From the NCBI GenBank assembly GCA_902801475.1, contig CADCIO010000042.1, positions 1 through 44,473 on the forward strand: a DNA stretch of 44,473 bases, given 5' to 3'. Positions 17,901 to 26,682 of the stretch are shown in pieces (position 1 is the stretch's first letter; the number at the start of each line of letters is the position of its first letter). This DNA is from an uncultured Bacteroidales bacterium. GTDB taxonomy: Bacteria > Bacteroidota > Bacteroidia > Bacteroidales > Bacteroidaceae. The translations under genes and the position numbers were made by a program. The notes under the pieces are model-generated. The model did not search any database. It had not been told where the DNA came from and was given only the letters and a program-made list of their open reading frames with translations.

Positions 17901-20900
17901 GTACATCGAGTTCTGGATGCTCGACCCCTTCATCTACACCAAGGATGACCGCCGGTATGGTGGTGACCTCTACTTCAACTTGGGCGACATCAGTGAGGAT
18001 GTGCTGAAGGACGGAAAGAAAGCCTATGAGAGCGGTATGCCGGTGAACAGTGCCTCCACCTATGTGGAAACCCTCTGGGGACGTGTGCCCAGTGAGAAGT
18101 CTGTGGTGTATTCCTTCTCCAACGAGAGTGGTGCGCGCCCCAAGCAGGATATCGGTCTGAACGGACTGTCAGACGTGGATGAGCGCACTTATGGCATCTA
18201 TGCCGACTACCTCAATGCCATCAAGGGCAAGATCAGTACGGCAGCCTATGACTCCATCTTTGAAGACCCTGCAGGTGACGACTACCACTACTTCCGTGGC
18301 AGTGACTTCGATGCTGCCCGCACCTCCATCCTGGATCGATACAAGTACATCAACTCCCCTGAAGGCAACTCACCCAACAGCAGTGGTTCGGGAGAACGTT
18401 ACTCCACTGCCTATAAGAGTACGCCCGATGCCGAAGATGTGAACTCCGACTACACGATGAACGAGTACGAGAACTTCTACGAGTACCACGTCAGTCTTCG
18501 TCCTCAGGACATGATTGTCGGTCGGAACTATATAGTAGATTCGCGTGAGACCACTGTGGGACTGCGCAACGGCAAGAAAGAAGCAGCCACCTGGTATCAG
18601 TTCCGCATCCCTGTGGACGAATTTGACAGCAAGGAAGGAACCGTCAGTGACTTCTCCAGCATCCGTTTCATGCGTCTGTACATGACAGGGTTTGAAGAAC
18701 CCATCGTGGTACGTCTTGCCAACCTCGACCTGGTGGAAGGAGAATGGCGCAACTACACGCAGCCCCTCTACACGAACGAGAAGCCCAGTGTGAGCGGAAG
18801 CATCGTGCCCTCCGCCGTCAATATCGAGGAAAACAACGACAAGACCCCAGTCAACTACGTCTTGCCTCCAGGCATCACCCGTGTGCTCGACCCCTCCCAG
18901 CCTCAGCTCTCGCAACAGAACGAACAGGCCTTGGCACTCACAGTGGAAAACCTTGCCACAGGCGACGCCCGTGCGGTGTATAAGACCATGAACATGGACT
19001 TCCGCAACTACAAGCACCTGCAGATGTTCGTCCATGCCAATGCGATGGAAGGTGACACGGAATTGCAAGACAACCAGATGAGCCTCTTCGTCCGAATCGG
19101 TAGTGACTACAAGAGCAACTACTACGAATACGAGATACCCCTCACCCTCACCCCTCCAGGACATTACGACACCTACACCACCCAGGGTTGTCAGGCAGTA
19201 TGGCCTGAGGAGAACATGCTCGACATCGACTTCAGCACCTTCACCAACCTCAAGCATGAGCGCAACAAGGCCAAGGCGAACGGTACAGCCAGCTACACCC
19301 AGCTCTACTATGACTATGACAAGAATCGTCCGAATGATGAAGGTGGTTGGGCAGCACAGGGCAACCTCAATGTGCAGATGTCAGACCTCGGATCTGTGAA
19401 CGTGACAGGTCATGTGGAGACAGCAGGCTTCGGCGGTCTGGAAGACAAGGTGAACCAGCGTCGCAATGACAACCTCTATGAGTGGAGCATCACCACGCAG
19501 TTGGAGTTGGGCAAGTTCTTCCCGGAAAAGTGGAAGATGAACCTCCCCTTCTATTACTCCTACTCCTGGCAGAAGCTGTCGCCCAAGTATAATCCGTTTG
19601 ACACCGACATGCTGTTGAAGGATGCCCTTGACGAGTGTGAGAACAAGGCGGCACGCGACTCCCTCAGCAATCTCACGGAGACGATTGTGAAGAACAAGAA
19701 CTTCTCGCTCAGTAACTGGAAATCGAACGTGCAGAGCCGTAAGCCCATGCCATGGGATCCTGCCAACTTCACGTTCAGCTACAGTTACAGCCAACGCTAT
19801 AAGACAGGTGAGACCACCATCTACGAGAACGATGAGGACTGGCGCCTCAACTTTGGCTATAACTATGCCCCCAAGTACAAGCCGCTGGAACCCTTCAAGA
19901 ACCTGAAGAGCAAGTCCAAATGGCTCGACATCGTCAAGGCACAGAACCTGCAATGGTTGCCACAAAGCATCTCGTTCAACACCGACCTCACCCGCAGTTA
20001 TTATGAGTTCCAGGAACGTGACATCGATGCAGGCACCAAGATGCCTGTCATCTTCTCCGACCAAATCCTGTGGAACCGCGATCTGACGGTCAAGTGGGAC
20101 ATCTTCAAGGCACTCAAGATGTCGTGGAACTCCTCCACCCATGCAGAGATTGAAGAGCCACACGTGATTGTCAACAAGCACCTCTATCCAGACGAGTATG
20201 CGGTGTGGAAAGACTCCGTGAAGCGCAGCCTCGCCTCCTTCGGACGTCCTCTGACCTATCGCAGCACCTTCAATGGTTCCTACCAAGTGCCAATCAACAA
20301 GATCCCGATTTTTGACTGGATCACTGCTGATGGCACCTATGCCGCCAACTACAACTGGACACGTGGAACAGAACTCGAAGACGGTACCTTCCTCGGCAAC
20401 ACCGCCAGCACGCAACGTACCGTGAACATCAATGGTCGTCTGAACTTCGACACCCTCTACAAGAAGTGGAAGTTCCTCGCCGATGCCGAAAAACGTCTCT
20501 CCGGCAACACCAAGAAGAATAACGACACGAAGAAGACCACCGCCACGAGAAATGCCCGAACGGCAGCGAAGGAAAGTGAGGGTGAGGATGCTGAGGCAGA
20601 CAGCAAGGATGCTAAAGATAGTAAGAAGTCCACAGCGAGGAACGACAAGAATGCAGACAGTAAGAGCGCTGACAATAAGAGAACCAGGAGTTTCACGAAG
20701 GAAATTACCCTCAATGACTCCACCAGTACGGAAGTCAAGCATGGCCAGAACTCCAAGCGTCTCATCGTGCGTGCCACGACAGCTGAAGGCAGAAGCTATA
20801 AACTGAAATACAAGAAGGTGGATGCCAACACCATCAAGGTGAAGAACCATGACACCATCCCCGTGAAGATCAGTGTGGTGGCCAAACGTCCGTTGGACGA

Positions 20901-22419
20901 CCTCTCCTGGTACAAGACCTCACAAGTCTTCGCACGTGGACTGATGATGTTGCGCAATGCCAGCATCTCCTACCGCAACACCTACGCCCTCACCTTACCA
21001 GGTTTCCGGACGGAAGTGGGTGATGCCTTCGGACAGAAGCATATCGACGGCATGCTCTCCCCAGGTATTCCATTCGCCCTGGGTGCTGTGGATGATGGTT
21101 TCATCGACAAAGCAGCCCGTCGTGGATGGCTCATGCAGAACGACTCCAACATCACCACACCTGCCACGACAGCCACGATGGAAGACCTGCAGCTGAGAGC
21201 CACCTTGGAGCCCTTCAAGGACTTCAAGATAGACCTCACCGCCACCCGTACTGTCAATAAGTCACGCAGCATCCAGTTCATGTATGAGGGCATGCCAGCC
21301 ACCCAAAGCGGATCCTTCTCCATGACAGTGGTGTCCTTCGGTTCGGCGTTCGAATCCAGGGGTAGCATCAACAACAACTACCACTCCAAGCACTTCGAGA
21401 AGTTCCTCAAGAACTTACCCATCGTGCAGAACCGTCTGGAAGCCAAATATGCCAACACGACCTATCCGAAGAGTGCTGGTAGCGAATGGGCAGGAAAGCC
21501 TTATAATGCAGAAAATGGTGGGGTGGAACTCTACTCTGCCGATGTGATGGTGCCTGCCTTCCTCTCAGCCTATTGTGGAGGCAACGCCATCTCCACCCCA
21601 CTCGACATCTTCCCCGCCCTCTCCCGGATGATGCCAAACTGGAGCTTTACGTATAGCGGACTCACCAAGATCTCCCCTTGGTTGGCAGATCACCTCAAGA
21701 GTTTCAACATCAACCATGCCTATAAGAGCGTGTATTCTGTCGGAGCCTACAACTCGTACTCTAACTTCATGGAATACATGAACGACTGGGGCTTCATCAA
21801 GGATGTCACCACAGGCAACCCCATCCCATCATCCATGTACAATGTCTCCACCGTCAGCATCAACGAGAACTTCTCGCCGCTCATCGGTATCAGCATGACC
21901 TTCAATAACGACCTCACAGCCAAGCTCGACTTTAACAAGGTGCGTACCCTCAACCTCTCCATGACCAGTGTCGCCCTCACGGAGAATTTCTCAGACGACA
22001 TCTCCTTGACCATGAGCTATAAGGTCAAAGACCTCAACCTCTTTGGTGCCAAGTCCATCCAGAGCAATGAGGGCAGAAAGTCGAAGTCGAAGTCGAAGAA
22101 CAAGAAGGAAGAGCCTAAGACGAATACCAATACACGGAATACGAGGAGTATGGTCAGTCATGACCTGAATTTGAATGTGAACTTCAAATACAGGATGCAG
22201 AACGCGCTTAACCGCAACATTCAGACAGCCATTACGACGGCAACTGGTGGTGCGACTGCTTATACGTTGCAGATGACAGCGAATTATACGTTTAGCAGGC
22301 TGCTCACGTTGTCGGGATTCTTGGATTGGCAACGGAATGTGCCACTTGTGTCACAATCGTCTTATCCGACGACGACGGCAGACTTTGGGGTGAGTATGAA
22401 GTTCTCGTTGACGAGATAA
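14980..22419 (+). CDS. sprA: SprA/Sov, outer-membrane translocon of type IX secretion; TTG start
   Basis: The 2479-residue protein matches SprA in length and layout. A signal sequence (residues 1-23) is followed by an N-terminal segment with PWMMTPDEYLKWSEQKSFRDYF, repeated beta-rich SprA-type blocks and a C-terminus of transmembrane strands ending FGVSMKFSLTR. SprA forms a very large barrel that exports proteins with type IX signals. The start is TTG at 14980: a TAG stop lies in frame at 14938 and no ATG intervenes, while a later ATG would cut the signal peptide. Two Lys/Ser/Thr/Asp-rich low-complexity insertions occur (about residues 1843-1910 and 2365-2390). Its presence implies that this strain secretes proteins by type IX secretion, though no other system gene is in the window. 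Confidence 0.93.
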   Translation: MKQTLRNILYILLVMTSISAIAEVSNSSVFSSLVVVSGQGEASGKEAVSGDTVKVKKTDYPQEVHGEDFSMDLKDPDNLKPDTAVYDEKSGLYKVGTRLGDNFLSQPWMMTPDEYLKWSEQKSFRDYFKVRNDSLFTTKGKEKFDFTNMHFDLGPAEKIFGPGGVQIRTQGSAEMKFGYNYKFIDNPSLSDRSRVTRAFDFDEKINMSVNAKVGDRMDFNINYNTEATFDIDAKNLKLSYEGKEDDIVKLIEAGNVSFPTNSSLIRGSSVLFGIRTDLQFGRLRLQAVASQKKTQSTTVGSRGGNQLNTYDIQAYDYDENRHFFLAHYFHDSYDKACSTLPTITSGVTINRVEVWVTNTGGQTTNTRNIVGLVDLAEGIKIANSTWAGSRLDVPSNESNKLYAYMVSTYSDARNMDQTSTVLDPVMVGGIEYEKVENARLLPSSEYTLNKHLGYISLKNTLQPNQVLAVAYEYTYNGQTYQVGEFSADQKDNDKALFVKLLKNTSGSPRIANWDLMMKNVYYLKAMSVQKEKFKLDIKYLSDTTGVKLSYIPEEAFKQTTLLKMLNLDRLDDNQKTNPNGRFDFIEGYTILAQTGHVIFPVAEPFGDWLRKKLGDEDLADKYCYDELYDSTKTVAKQIAEKNKFTLTGEYKATNGSEINIGPGATPGSVVVTAGGVTLVEGTDYSVDYSSGIVRIINQSIIDAGTNVSVSLENHDSFSFMRKTMLGVNWDYDFSKNFNIGGTFMKVTEKALTSKVRMNEEPLNNMLWGFHVNWKQNSQWLTNMLDKLPLLNLNAPSSISFTGEYAQLQAGASKDTQGNASYLDDFENTKKPHSVSNPKEWMLSSTPSHLEYGKLTNDVKYGYNRARLAWYNIDPLFTRRSSSLTPNHIKSDLDQLSNHYAREVYIREVYPNRDTNSGESNTLDILNLAYYPNERGPYNLDTDLDENGHLNDPKKRWGGMMTKINMSDFEASNIQYIEFWMLDPFIYTKDDRRYGGDLYFNLGDISEDVLKDGKKAYESGMPVNSASTYVETLWGRVPSEKSVVYSFSNESGARPKQDIGLNGLSDVDERTYGIYADYLNAIKGKISTAAYDSIFEDPAGDDYHYFRGSDFDAARTSILDRYKYINSPEGNSPNSSGSGERYSTAYKSTPDAEDVNSDYTMNEYENFYEYHVSLRPQDMIVGRNYIVDSRETTVGLRNGKKEAATWYQFRIPVDEFDSKEGTVSDFSSIRFMRLYMTGFEEPIVVRLANLDLVEGEWRNYTQPLYTNEKPSVSGSIVPSAVNIEENNDKTPVNYVLPPGITRVLDPSQPQLSQQNEQALALTVENLATGDARAVYKTMNMDFRNYKHLQMFVHANAMEGDTELQDNQMSLFVRIGSDYKSNYYEYEIPLTLTPPGHYDTYTTQGCQAVWPEENMLDIDFSTFTNLKHERNKAKANGTASYTQLYYDYDKNRPNDEGGWAAQGNLNVQMSDLGSVNVTGHVETAGFGGLEDKVNQRRNDNLYEWSITTQLELGKFFPEKWKMNLPFYYSYSWQKLSPKYNPFDTDMLLKDALDECENKAARDSLSNLTETIVKNKNFSLSNWKSNVQSRKPMPWDPANFTFSYSYSQRYKTGETTIYENDEDWRLNFGYNYAPKYKPLEPFKNLKSKSKWLDIVKAQNLQWLPQSISFNTDLTRSYYEFQERDIDAGTKMPVIFSDQILWNRDLTVKWDIFKALKMSWNSSTHAEIEEPHVIVNKHLYPDEYAVWKDSVKRSLASFGRPLTYRSTFNGSYQVPINKIPIFDWITADGTYAANYNWTRGTELEDGTFLGNTASTQRTVNINGRLNFDTLYKKWKFLADAEKRLSGNTKKNNDTKKTTATRNARTAAKESEGEDAEADSKDAKDSKKSTARNDKNADSKSADNKRTRSFTKEITLNDSTSTEVKHGQNSKRLIVRATTAEGRSYKLKYKKVDANTIKVKNHDTIPVKISVVAKRPLDDLSWYKTSQVFARGLMMLRNASISYRNTYALTLPGFRTEVGDAFGQKHIDGMLSPGIPFALGAVDDGFIDKAARRGWLMQNDSNITTPATTATMEDLQLRATLEPFKDFKIDLTATRTVNKSRSIQFMYEGMPATQSGSFSMTVVSFGSAFESRGSINNNYHSKHFEKFLKNLPIVQNRLEAKYANTTYPKSAGSEWAGKPYNAENGGVELYSADVMVPAFLSAYCGGNAISTPLDIFPALSRMMPNWSFTYSGLTKISPWLADHLKSFNINHAYKSVYSVGAYNSYSNFMEYMNDWGFIKDVTTGNPIPSSMYNVSTVSINENFSPLIGISMTFNNDLTAKLDFNKVRTLNLSMTSVALTENFSDDISLTMSYKVKDLNLFGAKSIQSNEGRKSKSKSKNKKEEPKTNTNTRNTRSMVSHDLNLNVNFKYRMQNALNRNIQTAITTATGGATAYTLQMTANYTFSRLLTLSGFLDWQRNVPLVSQSSYPTTTADFGVSMKFSLTR

Positions 22420-22424
22420 GTAAC

Positions 22425-22452
22425 GGTTAAAGGTTAAAGGTTAAAGGTTAAA
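22425..22452 (+). repeat. Four tandem GGTTAAA heptamers after sprA
   Basis: GGTTAAA is repeated four times without mismatch starting 6 bp after the sprA stop. Such heptamer runs can vary in copy number. The 180 bp up to the GH43 gene hold no gene. Confidence 0.75.
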
Positions 22453-22602
22453 GAGAGCTGACGCGATGTGTGGGGTGTTGCGCCGTTGGCGCCGAAGAAA
22501 AAATAGGTAAAAACAAGTAAAAATATAAAAAAAGAAGAAGATTATTTTTCATTATCTTTATCTATTTTTTTATATTTTTCTTTCGGCGGCTTGCCGCAAT
22601 TT

Positions 22603-22629
22603 AATTGAAAGTTGAAAATTGAAAATTTT
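22603..22629 (-). repeat. Dispersed AT-rich repeat (inverted copy) before the GH43 gene
   Basis: AATTGAAAGTTGAAAATTGA-like units end 3 bp before the GH43 ATG. Read on the minus strand it matches the TTTTCAATT repeat before ruvA and inside the GH35 gene. As at ruvA, the copy directly abuts a start codon. Confidence 0.7.
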
Positions 22630-22632
22630 GAT

Positions 22633-23670
22633 ATGAAGAAGAGATTGGTTGTGAGTGTGTTGGTGGGCTTGGGTATTTGGAGTCTTTCGGCACAGAATTT
22701 GCAAAGAGGGAGTTATGGGTACCTCTATTGCCATATGAGTGATAATGGTGAGTTCACGGCGTATGCATTGAGTCGTGACGGGTTGCATTACCATGACCTG
22801 AACGAGGGGAAGGCAGTGATGGATGCTGGTCAGTTGGCTGGGATTGAGGGTGGACAGCGGGATGCGTATGTGTGTCGCAAGTCTGACTCGGGGAAGGGGT
22901 ATCTGATGGTGACGACGGATATGTGTGTGGCGAAGAGTAAGCAATGGTACAACTACGGCATCAATTTGCTGAAGAGTGATGACCTCATCCACTGGACATC
23001 GACCACCTTCGACTTCCGCAAGGGGAATGAGATCTTCAGTGACCCTGAGAGTCCGGACATCATTGCTGACTGGAGCAAGATCAACCGTGTGTGGGCACCT
23101 CAGATCTTCTGGGATCCCAACTACGTATGGGCCAATGGCGAGAAAGGAGGTTACTTCATCTACTATTCCATCTGGAGTTTCAACGAGGATGACAAGTATG
23201 ACCGTATGGTTTATAGCTATGCCGACAAGAGTTTCACGAAGTTGACCAAACCCCGTGTACTTTTCGATTGGGGGTACGCCACGATTGATGCAGACATCAA
23301 TTACCTGGAGAGTGATCACCAATATCACATGCTCATCAAGAAGGAAGGAGGACATCCTGGCATCTTCCAGACCAAGGCAGACCAACTCACAGGACCTTGG
23401 CCAGAACCCGACGAGAACGACTTCGTCAGTTTCGAGGGTAACAAGAAATGTGAAGGCAGCAGCGCTTTCCAAATTATCGGTGAGAAAGGTTGGCGGGTGG
23501 CTTATATCCAGTATAGCGACAGACCCAAGCACTACCGCATCTGCCAGACAGACGAATACCTCAAGGGGTTCCATGATCCCGTGGACATTCAGGGTGTCAC
23601 CGCCCCCCAGCATGGCAGTTTCATGCGGCTGACCAAGAAGGAATACAAGCGGTTGGAGAAGCACTTTTAG
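22633..23670 (+). CDS. Secreted GH43-like five-bladed propeller glycosidase
   Basis: The 345-residue protein has a signal peptide (residues 1-20, ending SLSA) and the blade pattern of GH43 (for example LSRDGLHYHDL, LKSDDLIHWTST, RVWAPQIFWDP, GYFIYYSI). Likely catalytic residues are D77 in QRDAY as base, the Asp in ATIDADI, and the Glu in KCEGSSAF as acid. GH43 enzymes cut arabinose or xylose linkages in plant polysaccharides; the exact substrate cannot be told. A frame with TTG at 22612 is open, but it lies in a repeat and would spoil the signal peptide, so ATG 22633 is chosen. No SusC/SusD genes are near, so it is not in a standard utilisation locus. Confidence 0.85.
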   Translation: MKKRLVVSVLVGLGIWSLSAQNLQRGSYGYLYCHMSDNGEFTAYALSRDGLHYHDLNEGKAVMDAGQLAGIEGGQRDAYVCRKSDSGKGYLMVTTDMCVAKSKQWYNYGINLLKSDDLIHWTSTTFDFRKGNEIFSDPESPDIIADWSKINRVWAPQIFWDPNYVWANGEKGGYFIYYSIWSFNEDDKYDRMVYSYADKSFTKLTKPRVLFDWGYATIDADINYLESDHQYHMLIKKEGGHPGIFQTKADQLTGPWPEPDENDFVSFEGNKKCEGSSAFQIIGEKGWRVAYIQYSDRPKHYRICQTDEYLKGFHDPVDIQGVTAPQHGSFMRLTKKEYKRLEKHF

Positions 23671-23721
23671 GTCAAAAGGTTAGATTTTTTAGTGGATAAT
23701 AACGTTTTTCTCTTCTGATTA

Positions 23722-23753
23722 TTTGGAGGTTTGTGGAAATCTTAATACTTTTG
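23722..23753 (+). promoter_or_regulatory. Promoter of the MORN-repeat gene
   Basis: TTTG at 23722-23725 and TACTTTTG at 23746-23753 match the -33 and -7 boxes with a 20-bp spacer. The leader would be about 65 nt. Confidence 0.68.
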
Positions 23754-23823
23754 CATGCCTTTTGAAGAAAAGAGGTGAGAAATCGTTTATAACCTATTTC
23801 CAACTAAAACTATCTAATTAATT

Positions 23824-24591
23824 TTGAACAAATATTGTTTACTGTTTTGCGCCTGTCTATTGGCTGGATCTCTTGCGGCACAAAACGTGGTGACAGACAT
23901 GTCGCCCAAGAAGATCAAGAAGACCCAGGACGAATACAACGTGGTGCATGAATATGCCAACGGCGATGTATATAAGGGCTCGTTGCAAGACGGGAAATTT
24001 GAAGGATATGGCATCTACCAATGGGCAGATGGCAGCATGTATCAAGGATATTTTCATGATGGTCTGCAAGAGCAGGAGGGAGCCGCCTTCTATGTAGATA
24101 GACGTAACACGTATCAAGGTGAGTGGCACCTGGGTATGCGTCACGGTAAGGGTGTGCTGCGCATGGTGAATGGTGACACTTATGAGGGCGAGTGGGCGAA
24201 TGACAAGCGGACAGGGTTCGGTGTCTTTCGTTCGAAGAAGGGTGATGTCTATATGGGCGAGTGGCAGGATGACCAGCGTCACGGGCAGGGCACCTACACC
24301 TATGCGAATGGGGATGTGTACATCGGTCAGTGGGTGAATGGTGAGAAGGAAGGATATGGCTGTTACCGCTATGCGGATGGCTCCATGTATGAGGGTTCGT
24401 TTGTGCTATCCCAATTTGAAGGTGAAGGCACCTACCTCTACAAGGACGGAGCTGTGTATATCGGTCATTTCCACCATGGTGTTCGTCATGGATATGGCAT
24501 CTATCGCACAGCCAACGGTCAGGTGTTGTCAGGTCACTGGACAGAGAACTGCCTGGATGAAAAACCCTCAAAGAAGCGGAAGCGTACATAG
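23824..24591 (+). CDS. Exported MORN-repeat protein, TTG start
   Basis: The 255-residue product starts with a signal peptide (NKYCLLFCACLLAGSLAAQ). Eight or nine MORN repeats follow from about residue 42 to 243, of the form GDVYKGSLQDGKFEGYGIYQ and GDTYEGEWANDKRTGFGVF, and the protein ends with a basic tail (KPSKKRKRT). MORN repeats form elongated beta-hairpin stacks that bind proteins or lipids; no enzyme domain is seen. The start must be TTG at 23824: a TAA stop is in frame directly upstream (23818-23820) and the next ATG would remove the signal peptide. The promoter at 23722-23753 suggests it is a single-gene unit. It converges on the MscS-type gene. Confidence 0.85.
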   Translation: MNKYCLLFCACLLAGSLAAQNVVTDMSPKKIKKTQDEYNVVHEYANGDVYKGSLQDGKFEGYGIYQWADGSMYQGYFHDGLQEQEGAAFYVDRRNTYQGEWHLGMRHGKGVLRMVNGDTYEGEWANDKRTGFGVFRSKKGDVYMGEWQDDQRHGQGTYTYANGDVYIGQWVNGEKEGYGCYRYADGSMYEGSFVLSQFEGEGTYLYKDGAVYIGHFHHGVRHGYGIYRTANGQVLSGHWTENCLDEKPSKKRKRT

Positions 24592-24595
24592 AGTA

Positions 24596-24629
24596 TTTAG
24601 GGGCAAGGAGCAAGGGGCAAGCCCCTAAA
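24596..24629. terminator. Shared hairpin between convergent MORN and MscS genes
   Basis: TTTAGGGGC (24596-24604) pairs with GCCCCTAAA (24621-24629) across a 16-nt loop. It follows the MORN stop by 4 bp and includes the stop codon of the minus-strand MscS-type gene. It lacks a long T run, so it is only a candidate bidirectional terminator. Confidence 0.4.
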
Positions 24630-26397
24630 CTTCCTTCGGAATCTGCACAGGTAAATTATCACGTCGTGCCTCGATGTGTGGTGACATGATCTCCACACCT
24701 GCCCCATGCATGGTGTCGAGGATTTGTTGGTGGAGGGCAGAATAGACGGTGGAGAGCGTCTTGGCACGGTCTGTGATGCCATTGATCTCATACTCCACAT
24801 AGAAGTCGTCGAGCGCTGTGATGCGAACGAATGGTTTGGGATGTCGTTTGATGCCATCTGTATTCTCAGCAGCCTGAACGAGGAGCGACTCAATCTTCTT
24901 CCAAGGTTCATCGTAGCCAATGGTGATTTTGGTGTGTACGATGATGCCATAACGCTGGGCAGAGAACGTGTAGTTCGAGGTCTGCGAACTCATCATGTTC
25001 GAATTGGGGATGGTCACGATATCATTCTTTCGTGTACGGATGCGCGTCACCAACATGCTCTTCTCAATGACCTCACCCTCTGTGTCGCCAAAACGGATGA
25101 AGTCACCAATGCGGAAGGGACGCATGTAGGTCATCACCAGTCCTGACATCACGTTGCCCACCACAGACGTGGAACCCAACGACACCACCACACCAATGAA
25201 GACTGACACACCCTGGAAAATCTCCGAGTCGGAATTAGGCAGCAAGGGCCAGATCATCACCAGCATGAAGGAATAGAGCAGCACGCGCAGCAGGGTGTGC
25301 GTAGGCATCGCCCAATCCGCATAGAAACCATTGATTTTCAGTCGTCCACTGGCCACCTCGTTGGCGAAGTAACGAACCAGTTTCAGCAGATAGTGGAAAC
25401 AGATGATGATGACAATAATCTTGAAGAGGTTGGGCAGATATTCCACCACCGACTTCAAGATGTCGCTGAGCGGATTCCAGATGAAGCCCACCACGGTGTA
25501 GGTGACGGTCTTCGTCTCAGGGAAGAAGGAGAACATGAAACCCAGTCCCACCAGCACCACCAGCAGGATGAGCAACAGACGTACCAGGTTGAATATGAAA
25601 ATGATGGCGACGCCCAGACGATGCGTGTCGAGCAAGGGGTAATTCTTGATGACCACTGACTTGATGCGTCCCAGCAACTTACGTGTGACACTGAATTTCC
25701 AACGATGGAAAAGCCACACAATGAACCAGATGAGCAGCACCTGCACAGCAATGATGAGTGCCACCCAACCCAGACTCTGCAACTTCTGCTGCAAGCCATA
25801 GGTCTCGTGCAACTGATCCACCTTCTTGCTGATGACCTCGCGATAAGTCTCAGCCAGTTCCACACGTTCCATGCCCATCCACAAGGCATCGAGATCCGTC
25901 ACACTCAGGAGCACATCCTCCCCCACCATCACATCCGACGACACCTCGCTATCGAACACATAGAGGGAATCCACAAACATCGTCAGACGCTTGCCCACCT
26001 CATAAATCTTGCTCTTCGCCGCACTCACACGTGCCTCTGGCAACATGCCACCCTTGCGGGCATAAATCACCAGCAACGTGTCACCATCCACCACCAACGG
26101 AGCACCAGGCGTCACATTCCTCAACGAATCCACCCTTGCCTTGCGTGCCACCTGACGCAGCGAGTCCTCCTTGGCACTCTTGCCCGTCCGTTCCAACTGC
26201 TCCTGCATCATGATGCCCTTCAGTTTCAGTTCCTGCACCTGATTCCGCAGCGACTGCACAATCGAGTCATTCACCGCCTGCAGGGAGTCAATGACCGAAG
26301 GAGCTGCCATGGCCTGCTCCTCTTGGCAGAAGCCCGTAACGGCACTCATCAGCATCATGCTGATCATCACTATTCTTGTAAAACAGGTACTCATCAT
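24625..26397 (-). CDS. Mechanosensitive ion channel, MscS family
   Basis: The 590-residue protein has a signal peptide (about residues 1-24, ending GFCQ), a periplasmic part with a coiled-coil stretch (about 35-115), several membrane helices (about 208-230, 260-300, 325-345, 370-400) and the MscS core. The pore-lining helix is around GVVVSLGSTSVVGNVMSGLVMTY, followed by the beta domain (RPFRIGDFIRFGDTEGEVIEKSMLVTRIRT, NDIVTIPNSNMMSSQTSNYT) and the C-terminal cytoplasmic alpha/beta domain. Such channels open under membrane tension and release solutes in hypo-osmotic shock. The length is that of extended Bacteroidetes MscS proteins. It stands alone and converges with the MORN gene. Confidence 0.92.
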   Translation of the reverse strand: MMSTCFTRIVMISMMLMSAVTGFCQEEQAMAAPSVIDSLQAVNDSIVQSLRNQVQELKLKGIMMQEQLERTGKSAKEDSLRQVARKARVDSLRNVTPGAPLVVDGDTLLVIYARKGGMLPEARVSAAKSKIYEVGKRLTMFVDSLYVFDSEVSSDVMVGEDVLLSVTDLDALWMGMERVELAETYREVISKKVDQLHETYGLQQKLQSLGWVALIIAVQVLLIWFIVWLFHRWKFSVTRKLLGRIKSVVIKNYPLLDTHRLGVAIIFIFNLVRLLLILLVVLVGLGFMFSFFPETKTVTYTVVGFIWNPLSDILKSVVEYLPNLFKIIVIIICFHYLLKLVRYFANEVASGRLKINGFYADWAMPTHTLLRVLLYSFMLVMIWPLLPNSDSEIFQGVSVFIGVVVSLGSTSVVGNVMSGLVMTYMRPFRIGDFIRFGDTEGEVIEKSMLVTRIRTRKNDIVTIPNSNMMSSQTSNYTFSAQRYGIIVHTKITIGYDEPWKKIESLLVQAAENTDGIKRHPKPFVRITALDDFYVEYEINGITDRAKTLSTVYSALHQQILDTMHGAGVEIMSPHIEARRDNLPVQIPKEV

Positions 26398-26459
26398 TCT
26401 CTTCTTATTTCTTTTATGGTTATGATAGAAGCGCGCCTATATGCAACTCTCATCGGGTA

Positions 26460-26467
26460 CAAAGGTA
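26460..26467 (-). promoter_or_regulatory. Possible -7 box of the MscS-type gene
   Basis: Minus strand: TACCTTTG, an exact -7 match, 62 bp before the start codon. No TTTG is seen at -33. Confidence 0.4.
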
Positions 26468-26598
26468 ATACATATTTTCCCCACTTCCAGATTTTTCCCC
26501 AACTTTTTTCGTTTTATCATCAAAAAGACCACTTTTCCCCATCTCATCACACTCATGTTTCAACTCTCTCGTTCCTACACATCGTAGGACTCACAAAC

Positions 26599-26634
26599 AA
26601 ACACCCACAGAGCCAGTGAGCCTTGTGGGTGTTT
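26599..26634 (-). terminator. Terminator after ftsZ-like gene
   Basis: AAACACCCACA (26599-26609) pairs perfectly with TGTGGGTGTTT (26624-26634), an 11-bp stem with a 14-nt loop. On the minus strand it follows the ftsZ-like stop by 48 bp and is succeeded by TTTGTTTGTG. Confidence 0.6.
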
Positions 26635-26682
26635 ACATGAAGTGGTTTTGAGAGTACTTCTACATAGACCTTTTCAGCGGCC

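Noticed and set aside
15247..20850. Several 290-490-aa minus-strand frames inside sprA
   Set aside because: They are shadows of sprA codon usage, with no domain, start context or promoter.
22570..23664. 364-aa minus-strand frame opposite the GH43 gene
   Set aside because: The plus strand has a signal peptide and GH43 motifs; the reverse frame has neither domain nor promoter.
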